64,000 bases of DNA from Burkholderia sp. S171 (GTDB lineage Bacteria > Pseudomonadota > Gammaproteobacteria > Burkholderiales > Burkholderiaceae): assembly GCF_009766085.1 (NCBI RefSeq), contig NZ_LMUF01000004.1:56560-120559 (forward strand). The letters run 5' to 3'. The notes below the pieces were generated by a model. The model made no database searches. It was not told the origin of the DNA and worked only from the letters and a program-made list of their open reading frames with translations. Shown here piece by piece: positions 17,917 to 26,823 of the stretch (position 1 is its first letter; each line of letters starts with the position of its first letter). The position numbers and the translations under genes were made by a program.

Positions 17917-18822
17917 TTAGGCGGAAATGGCCTTCAGCTTGTTCTTTCGAACCTGCCCCGGGCGGTATTGGCGAGCGATAAGCACGAAGGCCAATCCAAG
18001 CGCCGACGAGAGCAGCACGATCACGTTTCCAAGAAGCGCGCTGTAACCCAATCTATGGAATTTGAAGCCCTGCAGGTACGAGTAGATGGGCAGGATATTG
18101 GTCTGGTTGTCGGGGCCCCCGCCGGTCATCAAATAAACCAGCGTGAAGTTCGCGAAGGTCAAGAGCGTCATCAGGAGCGCGGACATCAAGATGGTAGGCT
18201 TGAGCATGGGGAGCGTCAGGCGAAACAGTCTCTGCGCCGCACTCGCGTTCTCAAGTATCGCCGCCTCGATCATCTCGGTCGGAATGCTTCGCAAAGCGGC
18301 CGAAAACATGATCATCGACAGCCCAGCAAGCGACCAGACATTGGCAATAGACACCACCAGCATCGGGTAGGAGTAAAGCAGGTCGTGATTTGTATCGCCC
18401 AGGATGCGCGGGAATGTACCGCCGCTTGTCGTTGCTGCGTACCAGATGACGGCAATCGTAATAGGCGGCAAGTTCCACGCGAGAATAGCCAGCCCGGACA
18501 CCGTTTTGCCGACCACGCCGCTTGCCTTTTGCATCAGCAGTGCCAGCGCGAGCCCGAGAACCGTTGCACCAAACGCACCTGAACCGACGACAAACACCAC
18601 GGTTTGCCAGAGCGAACTCGTGAAGACGTCGTCGCTCAGCAGCTTCCGGACATTCTCAAGTCCAGTGAACCAATAGTTAGCTGCATGTGGTCCGATGAGC
18701 TGGAGATTGGTGAATCCGAGGTAGATAGCGTAGACAATCGGCAGCGCTAACAGCGAAAGCAGGAGGATGGCTGCAGGCGCAAGCAGCACCAGGCTCACAG
18801 GGCGAAACGTAGTCTGATTCAT
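17917..18822 (-). CDS. carbohydrate ABC transporter permease, MalF/CUT1 type
   Basis: About 301 residues with six hydrophobic segments and the EAA loop (TEMIEAAILENASAAQRLFR). It pairs with the downstream permease to form the inner-membrane channel of a sugar-type ABC importer. The ATG at 18822 follows GGAGAG; the upstream codon at 18843 lacks a ribosome site. Confidence 0.88.
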   Translation of the reverse strand: MNQTTFRPVSLVLLAPAAILLLSLLALPIVYAIYLGFTNLQLIGPHAANYWFTGLENVRKLLSDDVFTSSLWQTVVFVVGSGAFGATVLGLALALLMQKASGVVGKTVSGLAILAWNLPPITIAVIWYAATTSGGTFPRILGDTNHDLLYSYPMLVVSIANVWSLAGLSMIMFSAALRSIPTEMIEAAILENASAAQRLFRLTLPMLKPTILMSALLMTLLTFANFTLVYLMTGGGPDNQTNILPIYSYLQGFKFHRLGYSALLGNVIVLLSSALGLAFVLIARQYRPGQVRKNKLKAISA

Positions 18823-18883
18823 TATTAAAACTCTCCAGAACATACGCTGACCGCCCGATGAAGCGGCCAGCGAACCGCACCGA

Positions 18884-20251
18884 CTATCGCGCGGCCATCA
18901 ACTTGTCGTCACCAAGCTGGTTCGACAGTTCTTTCTTCATCATGCGGACAGCGTCGTCCACGCTCATGTTCGGCTTCAGAACCAACGCTTCTGTCGCCGC
19001 TTCAAGCGCATGAGCCCAAAGCGGATACTCGGGGTCAGCAGGAACGCTTTTCGCCACGGCTAACAGCTTGCCGAATTGTTCTTGATAAGGCGGTGCAAGC
19101 TCCGTGTATTCCTTATCCGTCCAGTAAGCGGTCTGCGGGGGAACGAAGCCAGTGCCGTTCGCACCTGCCACAAGATATTTCTTCCCAACAATCAACGAAA
19201 CGAGCTGCCAGGCCAAGTCCGGATGCGCGGATTTCTTGTAGATGGAAAGATCCCAACCGCCGAACGCGCTTGCATAGCCGACGCCACCGCCGGTGACGGT
19301 AGGTAGTGGTGCGAAGCTAATGAATTTCTGCGCTTCCGGCCAGCAAGGCGCGCACATCGACTTGCTCCAGGCCGCGGGCACATAGTTTCCGACAAGCCCG
19401 ATACCGATATGATGTTTCGGGAATTCCGGTGTCGCAAGCGCAGGCGAATTGGCGTTAAGAATCAAAGACGACGGAGCGAGCAGCCCTTCTACCGACGCCT
19501 GGTGGTAGAAGTTCAACACCTCCCGAATACCCTTTGTATCGACGGCCCACTTCCCCGACGCGTCCCTTATCGCTGGGTCGCTCGATGCCATAAGCAAATT
19601 GGCGGCGCCTTCCACCAGTGCGGACGTACCCCCTGCAGGGCCCGTTATCGCCCACAACGGCCATACGTTCGGATCCGACTTCTTGATCTTTCGCGCGGCT
19701 TCAAATATGTCCTGCCAGTTCTTCGGTTTCCAGTCCGCCGGCAGCCCCGCCTTCTGGAAAATCTGACGGTCATACAGCAGCCCTGACGTGTTGACCCCTT
19801 GGCTAATACCAATCACGTCCTTGCCAGTCGTCCCCTCCTGCTTCACGGCATCCGGCACGTCCTTCCACCAAGCTGCTTTTGCAACGTATGGGTTGAGCGG
19901 CAAGAGGTAGCCGCTTGCCGCCCATTGCGCCATTTCCTGGGCCGGCAATTGGGCGACATCTGGAGCTGCACCTGAGTTGCCATAGGACATGCTGACCTTA
20001 GTCACGATGTCGTCGAAACCTCCCGGAATCGGAACGAGCTGGACCGTAACACCAGGGTGGGATTTTTCGAAATCAGTTTTGATATCGCCCCAAAACTTCG
20101 TCGTAATTTCCGGCGTAACCATCACATACTCGGACCCATAGGCCAGTTTGAGAACGGTATCGGCATGGGCGATATTGCAGAGAAGCGAACCGGACGCAAA
20201 CATCGCCGACGCCACTGCTGCCAACTTCTTGCTGCGAACAAAACAACGCAT
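18884..20251 (-). CDS. extracellular solute-binding protein, family 1 (CUT1)
   Basis: A 455-residue periplasmic binding protein. A signal peptide covers about residues 1-30 with a cleavage site near HADTV. The body has the two-lobed family 1 layout (PDVAQLPAQEMAQWAASG and later GGWDLSIYKKSAHPDLAWQ). It sets the specificity of the importer, probably a mono- or disaccharide, polyol or glycerol-phosphate-like solute. The ligand cannot be read from the sequence. Confidence 0.88.
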   Translation of the reverse strand: MRCFVRSKKLAAVASAMFASGSLLCNIAHADTVLKLAYGSEYVMVTPEITTKFWGDIKTDFEKSHPGVTVQLVPIPGGFDDIVTKVSMSYGNSGAAPDVAQLPAQEMAQWAASGYLLPLNPYVAKAAWWKDVPDAVKQEGTTGKDVIGISQGVNTSGLLYDRQIFQKAGLPADWKPKNWQDIFEAARKIKKSDPNVWPLWAITGPAGGTSALVEGAANLLMASSDPAIRDASGKWAVDTKGIREVLNFYHQASVEGLLAPSSLILNANSPALATPEFPKHHIGIGLVGNYVPAAWSKSMCAPCWPEAQKFISFAPLPTVTGGGVGYASAFGGWDLSIYKKSAHPDLAWQLVSLIVGKKYLVAGANGTGFVPPQTAYWTDKEYTELAPPYQEQFGKLLAVAKSVPADPEYPLWAHALEAATEALVLKPNMSVDDAVRMMKKELSNQLGDDKLMAAR

Positions 20252-20305
20252 TGCTGGACTCCTGTCGTCTATTGTTGAAAATCAACCTACGCTTTCACCC
20301 CGCAT

Positions 20306-21406
20306 TTAGTGACGGAGACTCTTGCCTGTATTCGCATCGAAATAGTGAAGATCTGCCGGGTCGAACACGAGGTCCACACGTTCGCCGAGTGCCACAGGCG
20401 AAAAGCCGGGGAATCGCGCATCAACCGTGGATCCGTTAATCGCAACACGCACGAAGTTCTCTGAACCCGTCGTCTCGATAGCCTCAACCACACCCGATGT
20501 CCGAACCTCACAGCGTGCAGGCGCGTCCTTGACCCAATGGAGGTCGTCCGGCCGGATGCCCACCTCAATGTTAGAAGGCATTGACCCGTTGAATTCAGCA
20601 CGTTGAGCGGGCGGAAGGCGAAACTTCGCGCCAAGAGCGAGGCAGTCGGCATCGGACGATGCGAGACTGATTTCGCTGGAGGCGATGTTCATACGCGGCG
20701 AGCCGATAAAGGTTGCAACGTATCGGTCCACGGGGCGCCGGTAGAGACGCTCAGGCGTATCAATCTGGAGGAGTTTGCCTCCGGAGAAAACGGCGATGCG
20801 ATGCCCCATCGACATGGCTTCGACCTGGTCATGGGTGACGTACACCATCGTGGTGCCGAGACGGCGCTGCAAGTCGGAGATCTCGCTGCGCATGTGACTG
20901 CGCAACGCCGCATCGAGATTCGAAAGCGGCTCATCAAGCAGGAAAAGTCGCGGCTCGCGAATCATCGCGCGGCCAAGCGCAACGCGTTGGCGCTGGCCTC
21001 CGGAGAGCTCGGCGGGGCTACGCGAAAGCAGGCTGTCGAGTTTCAACATTGCGGCAACCTCGCGAATGCGCTTTTCGATTTCCTTGGGACTCGACTTGCG
21101 CACTTCCATTCCAAACGCGAGGTTCTTGTAAATCGACATGTGCGGGTAAAGCGCGTAGCTTTGAAACACCATTGCTATGTCGCGTTGCCCCGGAGGCAAC
21201 GACGTCACATCCTTGTTCCCAATCGAGATGCGACCGTCTGTCGGGCTTTCGAGTCCGGCCAGCATGCGCAGGGTCGTCGATTTACCGCAGCCGGACGGTC
21301 CGACGAAAACGAGGAACTCCCCGTCCTCGACGTCCAGGTTGAGGTCCGACACGACGTTGGTTTCACCGAACGTCTTATAGACGTGCTCGAATTTTATCGA
21401 TGCCAT
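20306..21406 (-). CDS. ABC transporter ATP-binding protein, UgpC/MalK type
   Basis: 366 residues with Walker A GPSGCGKST, the Q-loop region, the ABC signature LSGGQRQRVALGRA, Walker B LFLLDEPLSNLD and the H-loop THDQVEAM. The C-terminal 120 residues form the MalK/UgpC regulatory OB domain. It is the first gene of the importer operon, an unusual order, since the binding protein is more often first. Its upstream region carries regulon promoter P3. Confidence 0.92.
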   Translation of the reverse strand: MASIKFEHVYKTFGETNVVSDLNLDVEDGEFLVFVGPSGCGKSTTLRMLAGLESPTDGRISIGNKDVTSLPPGQRDIAMVFQSYALYPHMSIYKNLAFGMEVRKSSPKEIEKRIREVAAMLKLDSLLSRSPAELSGGQRQRVALGRAMIREPRLFLLDEPLSNLDAALRSHMRSEISDLQRRLGTTMVYVTHDQVEAMSMGHRIAVFSGGKLLQIDTPERLYRRPVDRYVATFIGSPRMNIASSEISLASSDADCLALGAKFRLPPAQRAEFNGSMPSNIEVGIRPDDLHWVKDAPARCEVRTSGVVEAIETTGSENFVRVAINGSTVDARFPGFSPVALGERVDLVFDPADLHYFDANTGKSLRH

Positions 21407-21523
21407 TGCGCTGGTCCCGCTTAAGAGAGTGGAGTGATGCGAATGTCGCCCCGTGGACCCTTAGAATGAGGAACTCGCTGGGAGGTCTACACACTGGGCG
21501 GGGAAACGGTTCAATGTGAACGC

Positions 21524-21588
21524 AGTTTCGGCATCCAAAATCTCTGCCTCAATTTCGCAACCAGTCCAAACCTGACGCAAACTGACGC
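21524..21588 (-). promoter_or_regulatory. regulon promoter P3, upstream of the ABC importer operon
   Basis: Minus strand: GCGTC (21584-21588), N5, GCGTC (21574-21578), N15, GCGAAATTG (21550-21558), the -35 TTGAGG, 17 nt, and the -10 GAAACT (21524-21529). It lies about 120 bp before the ATPase start codon. The rest of the 585-bp gap up to 21991 has no convincing gene; it ends in the GMC terminator. Confidence 0.75.
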
Positions 21589-21892
21589 AATGAGTTTCGG
21601 CAACTGCTGCGGCGCCGCCCGCATTCGCTTACATTTGTGCTGAACGAGCCCGTGGTTGATGGGTCGCCGCTTTCGGGCAGCGCTCAACGCAGTGCAAAGC
21701 TTAAATATCGAAGTGCGAATGGGACTTACCCGTACACGACATCGTCGAACCCTCTTGCGACGGGCTTTGTTAGAGTCCGCAGACAAATCCGGATAAGAAT
21801 GCGAGCGCCGGGTGCAAGACTCTGGATTCAAGCAGTGCGGCTTTGTTACGGCTCGCCCCGCCCCAGCGGCCGCCCTCGCGGTTCTAGAAGGC

Positions 21893-21921
21893 AAAAAAAG
21901 CGCAGGACCAAGGTCCTGCGC
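21893..21921 (-). terminator. intrinsic terminator of the GMC gene at 21992
   Basis: On the minus strand a perfect 9-bp stem (arms 21913-21921 and 21900-21908, GCGCAGGAC with GTCCTGCGC) with a 4-nt loop is followed by TTTTTTT (21893-21899). It lies about 70 bp after the stop codon. Confidence 0.85.
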
Positions 21922-21991
21922 CAACAGGCTCGTCGGAGCCTCACGCGTGGTAAAAAAATAATGAGTGGCCTGGGGGGCCTAGCGACAACAA

Positions 21992-23707
21992 TCAGTCAGC
22001 AGTACTGGTAAAAGGCATTTTTAAAACGTCGATTGCCTTTACCGCCTTTCTGTCTTGCTTAAGCATTCGACTCCCCTTCTCGGCAATCATCACTGTTGGC
22101 GAGTTGGTATTTCCCGACGTGATCGTCGGCATAATTGAGGCGTCAACGACACGCAGTCCGACCACTCCAAAGACCCGCAGGCGCGAGTCGACAACGGCAC
22201 CCGCCTCGCCCTTGCGACCCATCTGGCAAGTTCCCACCGGGTGAAAAATGGTCGTGCCAACATTCCCCGCAGCGCGAATCAGTTCATCGTCAGTCTGGTA
22301 TTGCTCTCCAGGAAGTATCTCCTCGGGCTCGTACTTTTGGAGGGCACTCGCAGAAACGATACGACGCGTGTACTTGAGCGCGTTCACCGCGACTTCCTTG
22401 TCGTACTCGGTCGACAGATAGTTCGGCGCGATGATGGGCGCGACCGACGCATCGGGCGATTTAATGTGAATCGTGCCTCGCGACGAAGGCCGCAACTGGC
22501 AAACCGACGCTGTGAAGGCGTCGAACGCGTGCAAGGGTTCGCCAAATTTTTCAAGCGAAAGCGGCTGAACGTGATACTGGATATCTGGACGTGCACCCGC
22601 ACGGTCCGTCCCGGAATTGGCGAACACGCCAAGCTGCGACGGTGCCATTGCCATTGGGCCACTGCGCTTAAAAACGTATTCCATGCCAATTGCAAGCTTT
22701 CCCCACCAATGCGCGCTGAGCGTGTTGAGCGTCTTCGCTCCGGAAACGCGGTAAGCCATGCGTAGTTGTAAGTGATCCTGAAGGTTCTCTCCAACACCCA
22801 CAAGATTGCTCACCACATCAATGCCAAATTGCTTCAGTCGTGCCCCATCGCCTATACCAGACAACTCCAGCAGCTTGGGCGAATTGACCGCACCTGCGCT
22901 GACAACGACTTCAAGATTCGCCGCCGCGCTCAGATTCTCCCCGTTCACCTCGAAATGGACGCCGCTACACCGGTTGCCATCGAAAGTCAGGCGCTGCGTC
23001 ATCGCTCCCGTCATGACCGTCAAGTTGGGGCGCTTCAACGCCGGGCGCAGAAACGCCTTGGATGCGTTCCATCGGACGCCGCTCTTTTGATTCACGTCAA
23101 AATAACCGACGCCTGCGTTGTTCCCGCGGTTGAAGTCATCGGTGAAAGGGATGCCGGTTTCTTGCGCGGCGCGTGAAAATTCTTCGAGAATTTTCCACTT
23201 GAGACGTTGCTTCTCAACACGCCACGGGCCACCTATGCCATGCGCGTCACTGGCACCGCCGTGATAGTCCTCGCTATCGCGAAAGACCGGCAAGACCGAT
23301 TCCCAATTCCAGGTTGAATCTCCAGTGCGGTTGGCCCAATCGTCGTAGTCCTCGCGCTGCCCTCTCATGTAAATCATGCCATTGATAGACGAGCAGCCAC
23401 CGAGGACACGGCCACGCGGATAAGCAAGCGCGCGGCCATTCAGTCCGGCCTCCGCTTCTGTCTTCATGCACCAATCCGTCCGTGGGTTCCCGATGCAATA
23501 GAGATAGCCAACCGGCACGTGTATCCAATGGTAGTCGTCGGCGCCACCGGCCTCGAGAAGCAAGACTGAAACGTCAGCGTCTTCAGAGAGGTGACTCGCC
23601 ACGACACACCCTGCCGTACCAGCACCAACAATAATGTAGTCGTAGCTACCAACAGAGCGTCTTGCTCCTCTTGCACCCTTCCCCTCGACTTTTCCTGCCT
23701 GCATCAC
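21992..23707 (-). CDS. GMC family FAD-dependent oxidoreductase, choline-dehydrogenase-like (first)
   Basis: 571 residues. The FAD-binding motif is IIVGAGTAGCVVASHL at about residues 26-41. The GMC signatures PRGRVLGGCSSINGM and SAGAVNSPKLLELSGIG follow, and the active-site His (FHPVGTCQMG) and Asn (TSGNTNSPTVM) are in place. GMC enzymes oxidise alcohols with FAD and pass electrons to the respiratory chain or to oxygen. It diverges from the porin gene; the shared 409-bp region has a regulon site directed at the porin, plus a GACGC/GCGTC dyad that might serve both genes. The substrate is unknown. Confidence 0.87.
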   Translation of the reverse strand: MMQAGKVEGKGARGARRSVGSYDYIIVGAGTAGCVVASHLSEDADVSVLLLEAGGADDYHWIHVPVGYLYCIGNPRTDWCMKTEAEAGLNGRALAYPRGRVLGGCSSINGMIYMRGQREDYDDWANRTGDSTWNWESVLPVFRDSEDYHGGASDAHGIGGPWRVEKQRLKWKILEEFSRAAQETGIPFTDDFNRGNNAGVGYFDVNQKSGVRWNASKAFLRPALKRPNLTVMTGAMTQRLTFDGNRCSGVHFEVNGENLSAAANLEVVVSAGAVNSPKLLELSGIGDGARLKQFGIDVVSNLVGVGENLQDHLQLRMAYRVSGAKTLNTLSAHWWGKLAIGMEYVFKRSGPMAMAPSQLGVFANSGTDRAGARPDIQYHVQPLSLEKFGEPLHAFDAFTASVCQLRPSSRGTIHIKSPDASVAPIIAPNYLSTEYDKEVAVNALKYTRRIVSASALQKYEPEEILPGEQYQTDDELIRAAGNVGTTIFHPVGTCQMGRKGEAGAVVDSRLRVFGVVGLRVVDASIMPTITSGNTNSPTVMIAEKGSRMLKQDRKAVKAIDVLKMPFTSTAD

Positions 23708-23947
23708 GTCTCCTCATTACATCTGCGAGCCCAGCGATCAGAGCGCACGGGTCCGCTCGGCGCCCGCTCCCCTGTTCGTTGGCATCGAACCTCACAAGCT
23801 CACGAACCTGCGGGCGGGTTGGCTCATGTCGTGCGGCACCGGGGCGATTCGTAAGGTCAACAATGTTGCTGGCAAACGCCTTGTATTTCCATTCCGCGGT
23901 CTTTCGCATAGCTTCGCGATCCAAAGCTTCTTCCTGACGCACTTGCT

Positions 23948-24013
23948 GCGTCAGTATGCGAGTCCATTTTTCACGCCTGCGAAATTGAGCCTGGATTTAT
24001 GGCTGCCAACACT
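23948..24013 (+). promoter_or_regulatory. regulon promoter P4, upstream of the porin
   Basis: Plus strand: GCGTC (23948-23952), N5, GCGAG (23958-23962, degenerate), N16, GCGAAATTG (23979-23987), the -35 TTGAGC, 17 nt, and the -10 AACACT (24008-24013). The first half-site is also part of the dyad TGACGCA-N5-TGCGTCA (23935-23953), which could reach the divergent GMC gene. The remainder of the 23708-24116 gap has no gene. Confidence 0.7.
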
Positions 24014-24116
24014 ACTTATCACGCAACGGGTGCCCCGCGTCCGACGGCGTAGCTTTCCGCAACACCCCCGTATAGCAGTGAACCTAACTACAACTTGCAA
24101 ACGACAGGAAGCAGAG

Positions 24117-25244
24117 ATGAGGAAACTTACCGCGCTGGCAGCCGCACTTGGCTTGGCAACCAGCCTTAACGCTCACGCGCAAAGCAGTATCACGCTTTAC
24201 GGGATTCTCGATGTCGCGGTCGGCTACATTCATAACAGCGGGGGCCAGAGTTCCCAGTGGAAAATCTCCACCGGCAACGTCTCCGAAAATGAGTGGGGAC
24301 TGAGGGGTACGGAAGACCTCGGCGGCGGAATGAGTGCGAACTTCGATATCGAAAACGGCTTCGACCTTGGCTCCGGAAAGATTAACGAAGGAGGAAGACT
24401 GTTCGGCCGGCAAGCGTGGGTGGGTCTATCGGCGCCAACATGGGGCGCTGTCACTTTGGGCCGGCAGTACGACCCAATCTCCGACCTCGTTCAGCCCATC
24501 ACCGGCGACTTCTTCAGCGGAATTTGGGCAACGCCCGGAGACGTCGACAACTACGACAGCAGCGCTCGGTTCAACAATGCCGTCAAATGGGCGAGTCCTG
24601 TGTGGGGCGGCGTCACACTCGAGGCGATGTATTCTTTTGGCGGTGTTGCCGGTTCAACCGGCTCTGGTCAAGTGTATTCCGGCGCTGCATCTTACGTGCA
24701 GGGTCCCCTCTCACTTGCTGCGGGTTATCTACATATAAACAACGGTAACCCGACGCTTTCTACCCGCGGCACTTCGGCCTCGGACTCCCTCTTTAACAGC
24801 GCAATCAACTCTGCCTACTCATCGGCGAACTCGGTCAGCATTTCACGTGTTGCCGCGCAATATGTCATTGCGCCAGTGACGTTCGGCGCTGCTTATAGTT
24901 ATTCGGACTACGCTCCCGATGGCGCATCGACTTTTACCCGGTCGGAAAAATACCAAAACGGTTCAGTCTTCGCGAGTTGGCAAGTGACACCGGACTTCCA
25001 GACGACTGTTGGCTATAACTACACCAAGTCGACTGGCGACTCATCCGCCAAATATCACCAGGTCAATTTTGGAGTCGACTATCTGCTGAGCAAACGCACA
25101 GATTTGTACGCTATTGCCGCGTACCAGCATGCCAGCGGGCAGAACGGACTGGGCGCGGCACAGGCGGTCATTGGGTCCTATGACGTCAATTCTGGCGCGA
25201 GCTACCAAGTTCTGACTGTGGCCGGCATTCGCCATCGCTTCTAA
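24117..25244 (+). CDS. Gram-negative porin, OmpC/Burkholderia general porin family
   Basis: A 375-residue outer-membrane beta-barrel. The signal peptide is residues 1-21 (cleavage after AHA), the mature start QSSITLYGILDVAVGY is typical of beta-proteobacterial porins, and the chain ends in Phe (GIRHRF), needed for assembly by the Bam complex. The ATG at 24117 follows GGAAGCAG. It is probably the outer-membrane entry for the substrate of the cluster, controlled by P4. Confidence 0.92.
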   Translation: MRKLTALAAALGLATSLNAHAQSSITLYGILDVAVGYIHNSGGQSSQWKISTGNVSENEWGLRGTEDLGGGMSANFDIENGFDLGSGKINEGGRLFGRQAWVGLSAPTWGAVTLGRQYDPISDLVQPITGDFFSGIWATPGDVDNYDSSARFNNAVKWASPVWGGVTLEAMYSFGGVAGSTGSGQVYSGAASYVQGPLSLAAGYLHINNGNPTLSTRGTSASDSLFNSAINSAYSSANSVSISRVAAQYVIAPVTFGAAYSYSDYAPDGASTFTRSEKYQNGSVFASWQVTPDFQTTVGYNYTKSTGDSSAKYHQVNFGVDYLLSKRTDLYAIAAYQHASGQNGLGAAQAVIGSYDVNSGASYQVLTVAGIRHRF

Positions 25245-25257
25245 CGCGCGCTTTTTT

Positions 25258-25290
25258 CGCCGCATGCGGTGTCCTCGTATGCGGCGTTTT
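25258..25290 (+). terminator. intrinsic terminator after the porin gene
   Basis: CGCCGCAT (25258-25265) pairs with ATGCGGCG (25279-25286), followed by TTTT, 14 bp after the porin stop codon. Confidence 0.8.
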
Positions 25291-25448
25291 CATCGTCACT
25301 TAGATTCATGTTTACTTAGATGGTAATACATAGCTTATAGCGATTGACGTTGTCTTCGAGCAGCATTCGTGGATTTCTGCGGCCAGCCGCGTCGACTAAT
25401 TTTTTCCGAATCAATCTCACGAATCACTCTACACAGGAACGCGAGTCG

Positions 25449-26606
25449 ATGACATCCTGCAGTCTCGCCAATTCGGCTACACCCGTAACGGTTTGGCAAC
25501 AACACGCAACCCGAGGCGCATTCTTCGCAGCGGGGTTCGCAGTCGCGGCGTGGGCACCCTTGGTACCGTTCGTCAAGAACAGGCTTGCAATCAACGAGGC
25601 AATGTTGGGTTGCCTTCTTCTTTGCCTAGGTGTCGGCTCAATCCTCGCGATGCTCAGTTGTGGAGGCCTCGTCTCCAAGTTCGGGTGCCGGCGCGTCATC
25701 AATTCGTCAATGGTAGTAGCCGCGACAACGCTCGGTTTACTGGGCTCCGTGGATGGCCTCTACCTCACTGCGTTGGTGCTGGCAGTATTTGGCGGCGCAA
25801 TTGGAACGATGGACGTTGCAATGAACGTTCATGCCATCGCTGTCGAACAGCGTTCAGGACGGCGCATGATGTCCGGCTTTCACGCGCTCTACAGTATTGG
25901 TGGCCTTGCAGGCTCCGGGAGTGCTGCCGCCGCTCTGTCAACGGGCGTTACGCCAGCCGCTACGGCGATAGCTGCCGCATCTGCGCTCGTCATTGCACTC
26001 GCCCTGTTCGGGCGGCATTTCCTGAGCGGCAAGACCCAGGCACAGGGCTCCTCGCTTGTGCTGCCGCGCGGGAGTGTGCTGCTGCTCGGAAGCATGTGCC
26101 TCATGCTGCTTTTGGTCGAAGGCGCGATGCTCGATTGGAGCGCCCTTCTGCTGTCCGGCTCCAAGGCGATGCCGGCCGTGCAGGCCGGCATTGGATACGC
26201 GGTCTTCGCCGGCACCATGACGGCGATGAGACTCACGGGCGACCGGATCGCTGCGACGCTGGGCGCGCGACGCGTGGTACGCATAGGTAGCGCCCTCGGC
26301 GCCGCGGGCGTTGCGCTGGCGGTTTTCGCGCCTGATGCGACCCTCACCATTGCCGGCTTCGCGCTGATGGGCGTTGGCTGCGCCAATATCGTCCCAATTC
26401 TCTACTCAGCTGCAGGTGCCAACAAATCCATGTCGTCGCAACATGCCATCGCGGCGACCGCGACGCTCGGATACGCGGGTACGTTGACTGGACCTGCAGC
26501 CATCGGCTTTATCGCTCACGGAGTCGGTTTGCCTGCGGCGTTCGGACTTCTCGCAGTTCTGCTTGTACTGGTTTGCCTCGCCGCCAACATCGTCCCGAAG
26601 CACTAG
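25449..26606 (+). CDS. MFS transporter, YbjJ/fucose-permease-like
   Basis: About 385 residues with 12 hydrophobic segments. The N-terminal half has the loop motif GGLVSKFGCRRVIN, and GTMDVAMNVHAIAVEQ in the fourth-fifth helix region is typical of the YbjJ group. It could import a sugar or export an intermediate. The ATG at 25449 follows AGGAACG; the first 35 codons of the longer frame have no membrane-protein character. It lies downstream of the porin but beyond a terminator, so it may have its own weak promoter. Confidence 0.82.
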   Translation: MTSCSLANSATPVTVWQQHATRGAFFAAGFAVAAWAPLVPFVKNRLAINEAMLGCLLLCLGVGSILAMLSCGGLVSKFGCRRVINSSMVVAATTLGLLGSVDGLYLTALVLAVFGGAIGTMDVAMNVHAIAVEQRSGRRMMSGFHALYSIGGLAGSGSAAAALSTGVTPAATAIAAASALVIALALFGRHFLSGKTQAQGSSLVLPRGSVLLLGSMCLMLLLVEGAMLDWSALLLSGSKAMPAVQAGIGYAVFAGTMTAMRLTGDRIAATLGARRVVRIGSALGAAGVALAVFAPDATLTIAGFALMGVGCANIVPILYSAAGANKSMSSQHAIAATATLGYAGTLTGPAAIGFIAHGVGLPAAFGLLAVLLVLVCLAANIVPKH

Positions 26607-26687
26607 CACACTGACGCACAGGCTTGAGCGTCACGACGCGCTTCTGCGGACAAAACGCGCTCCAAGGCGAAACCATTCCACCCTACT

Positions 26688-26752
26688 GCGTCAGATTGCG
26701 TCAGTTTCAATGTGGTTGCGAAATTGAGCCGAACTTAATGGACGCAAATACT
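26688..26752 (+). promoter_or_regulatory. regulon promoter P5, upstream of the Cys-rich GMC gene
   Basis: Plus strand: GCGTC (26688-26692), N5, GCGTC (26698-26702), N15, GCGAAATTG (26718-26726), the -35 TTGAGC (26724-26729), 17 nt, and the -10 AATACT (26747-26752). The predicted start of transcription is near 26759, about 65 bp before the ATG. This is the cleanest example of the eight. Confidence 0.82.
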
Positions 26753-26823
26753 GGCGACATCTGCTCAATCCGCGACGGAGTGAAGCAGTTCTAACTGCCA
26801 GACCTTATATACGCGAAGTCATC

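Noticed and set aside
21637..22011. 124-codon plus-strand ORF in the gap before the first GMC gene
   Set aside because: It crosses the GMC terminator and stop codon and has a random, Arg/Ser-rich composition.
13429..23707. sulfopropanediol (hps) pathway
   Set aside because: The HpsN-like enzyme is present, but the other hps dehydrogenases and the usual transporters are not.
26612..26640. additional copy of the regulon motif after the MFS gene
   Set aside because: TGACGCA and GCGTC occur, but with the wrong spacing and no GCGAAATTG or -10 element in register.
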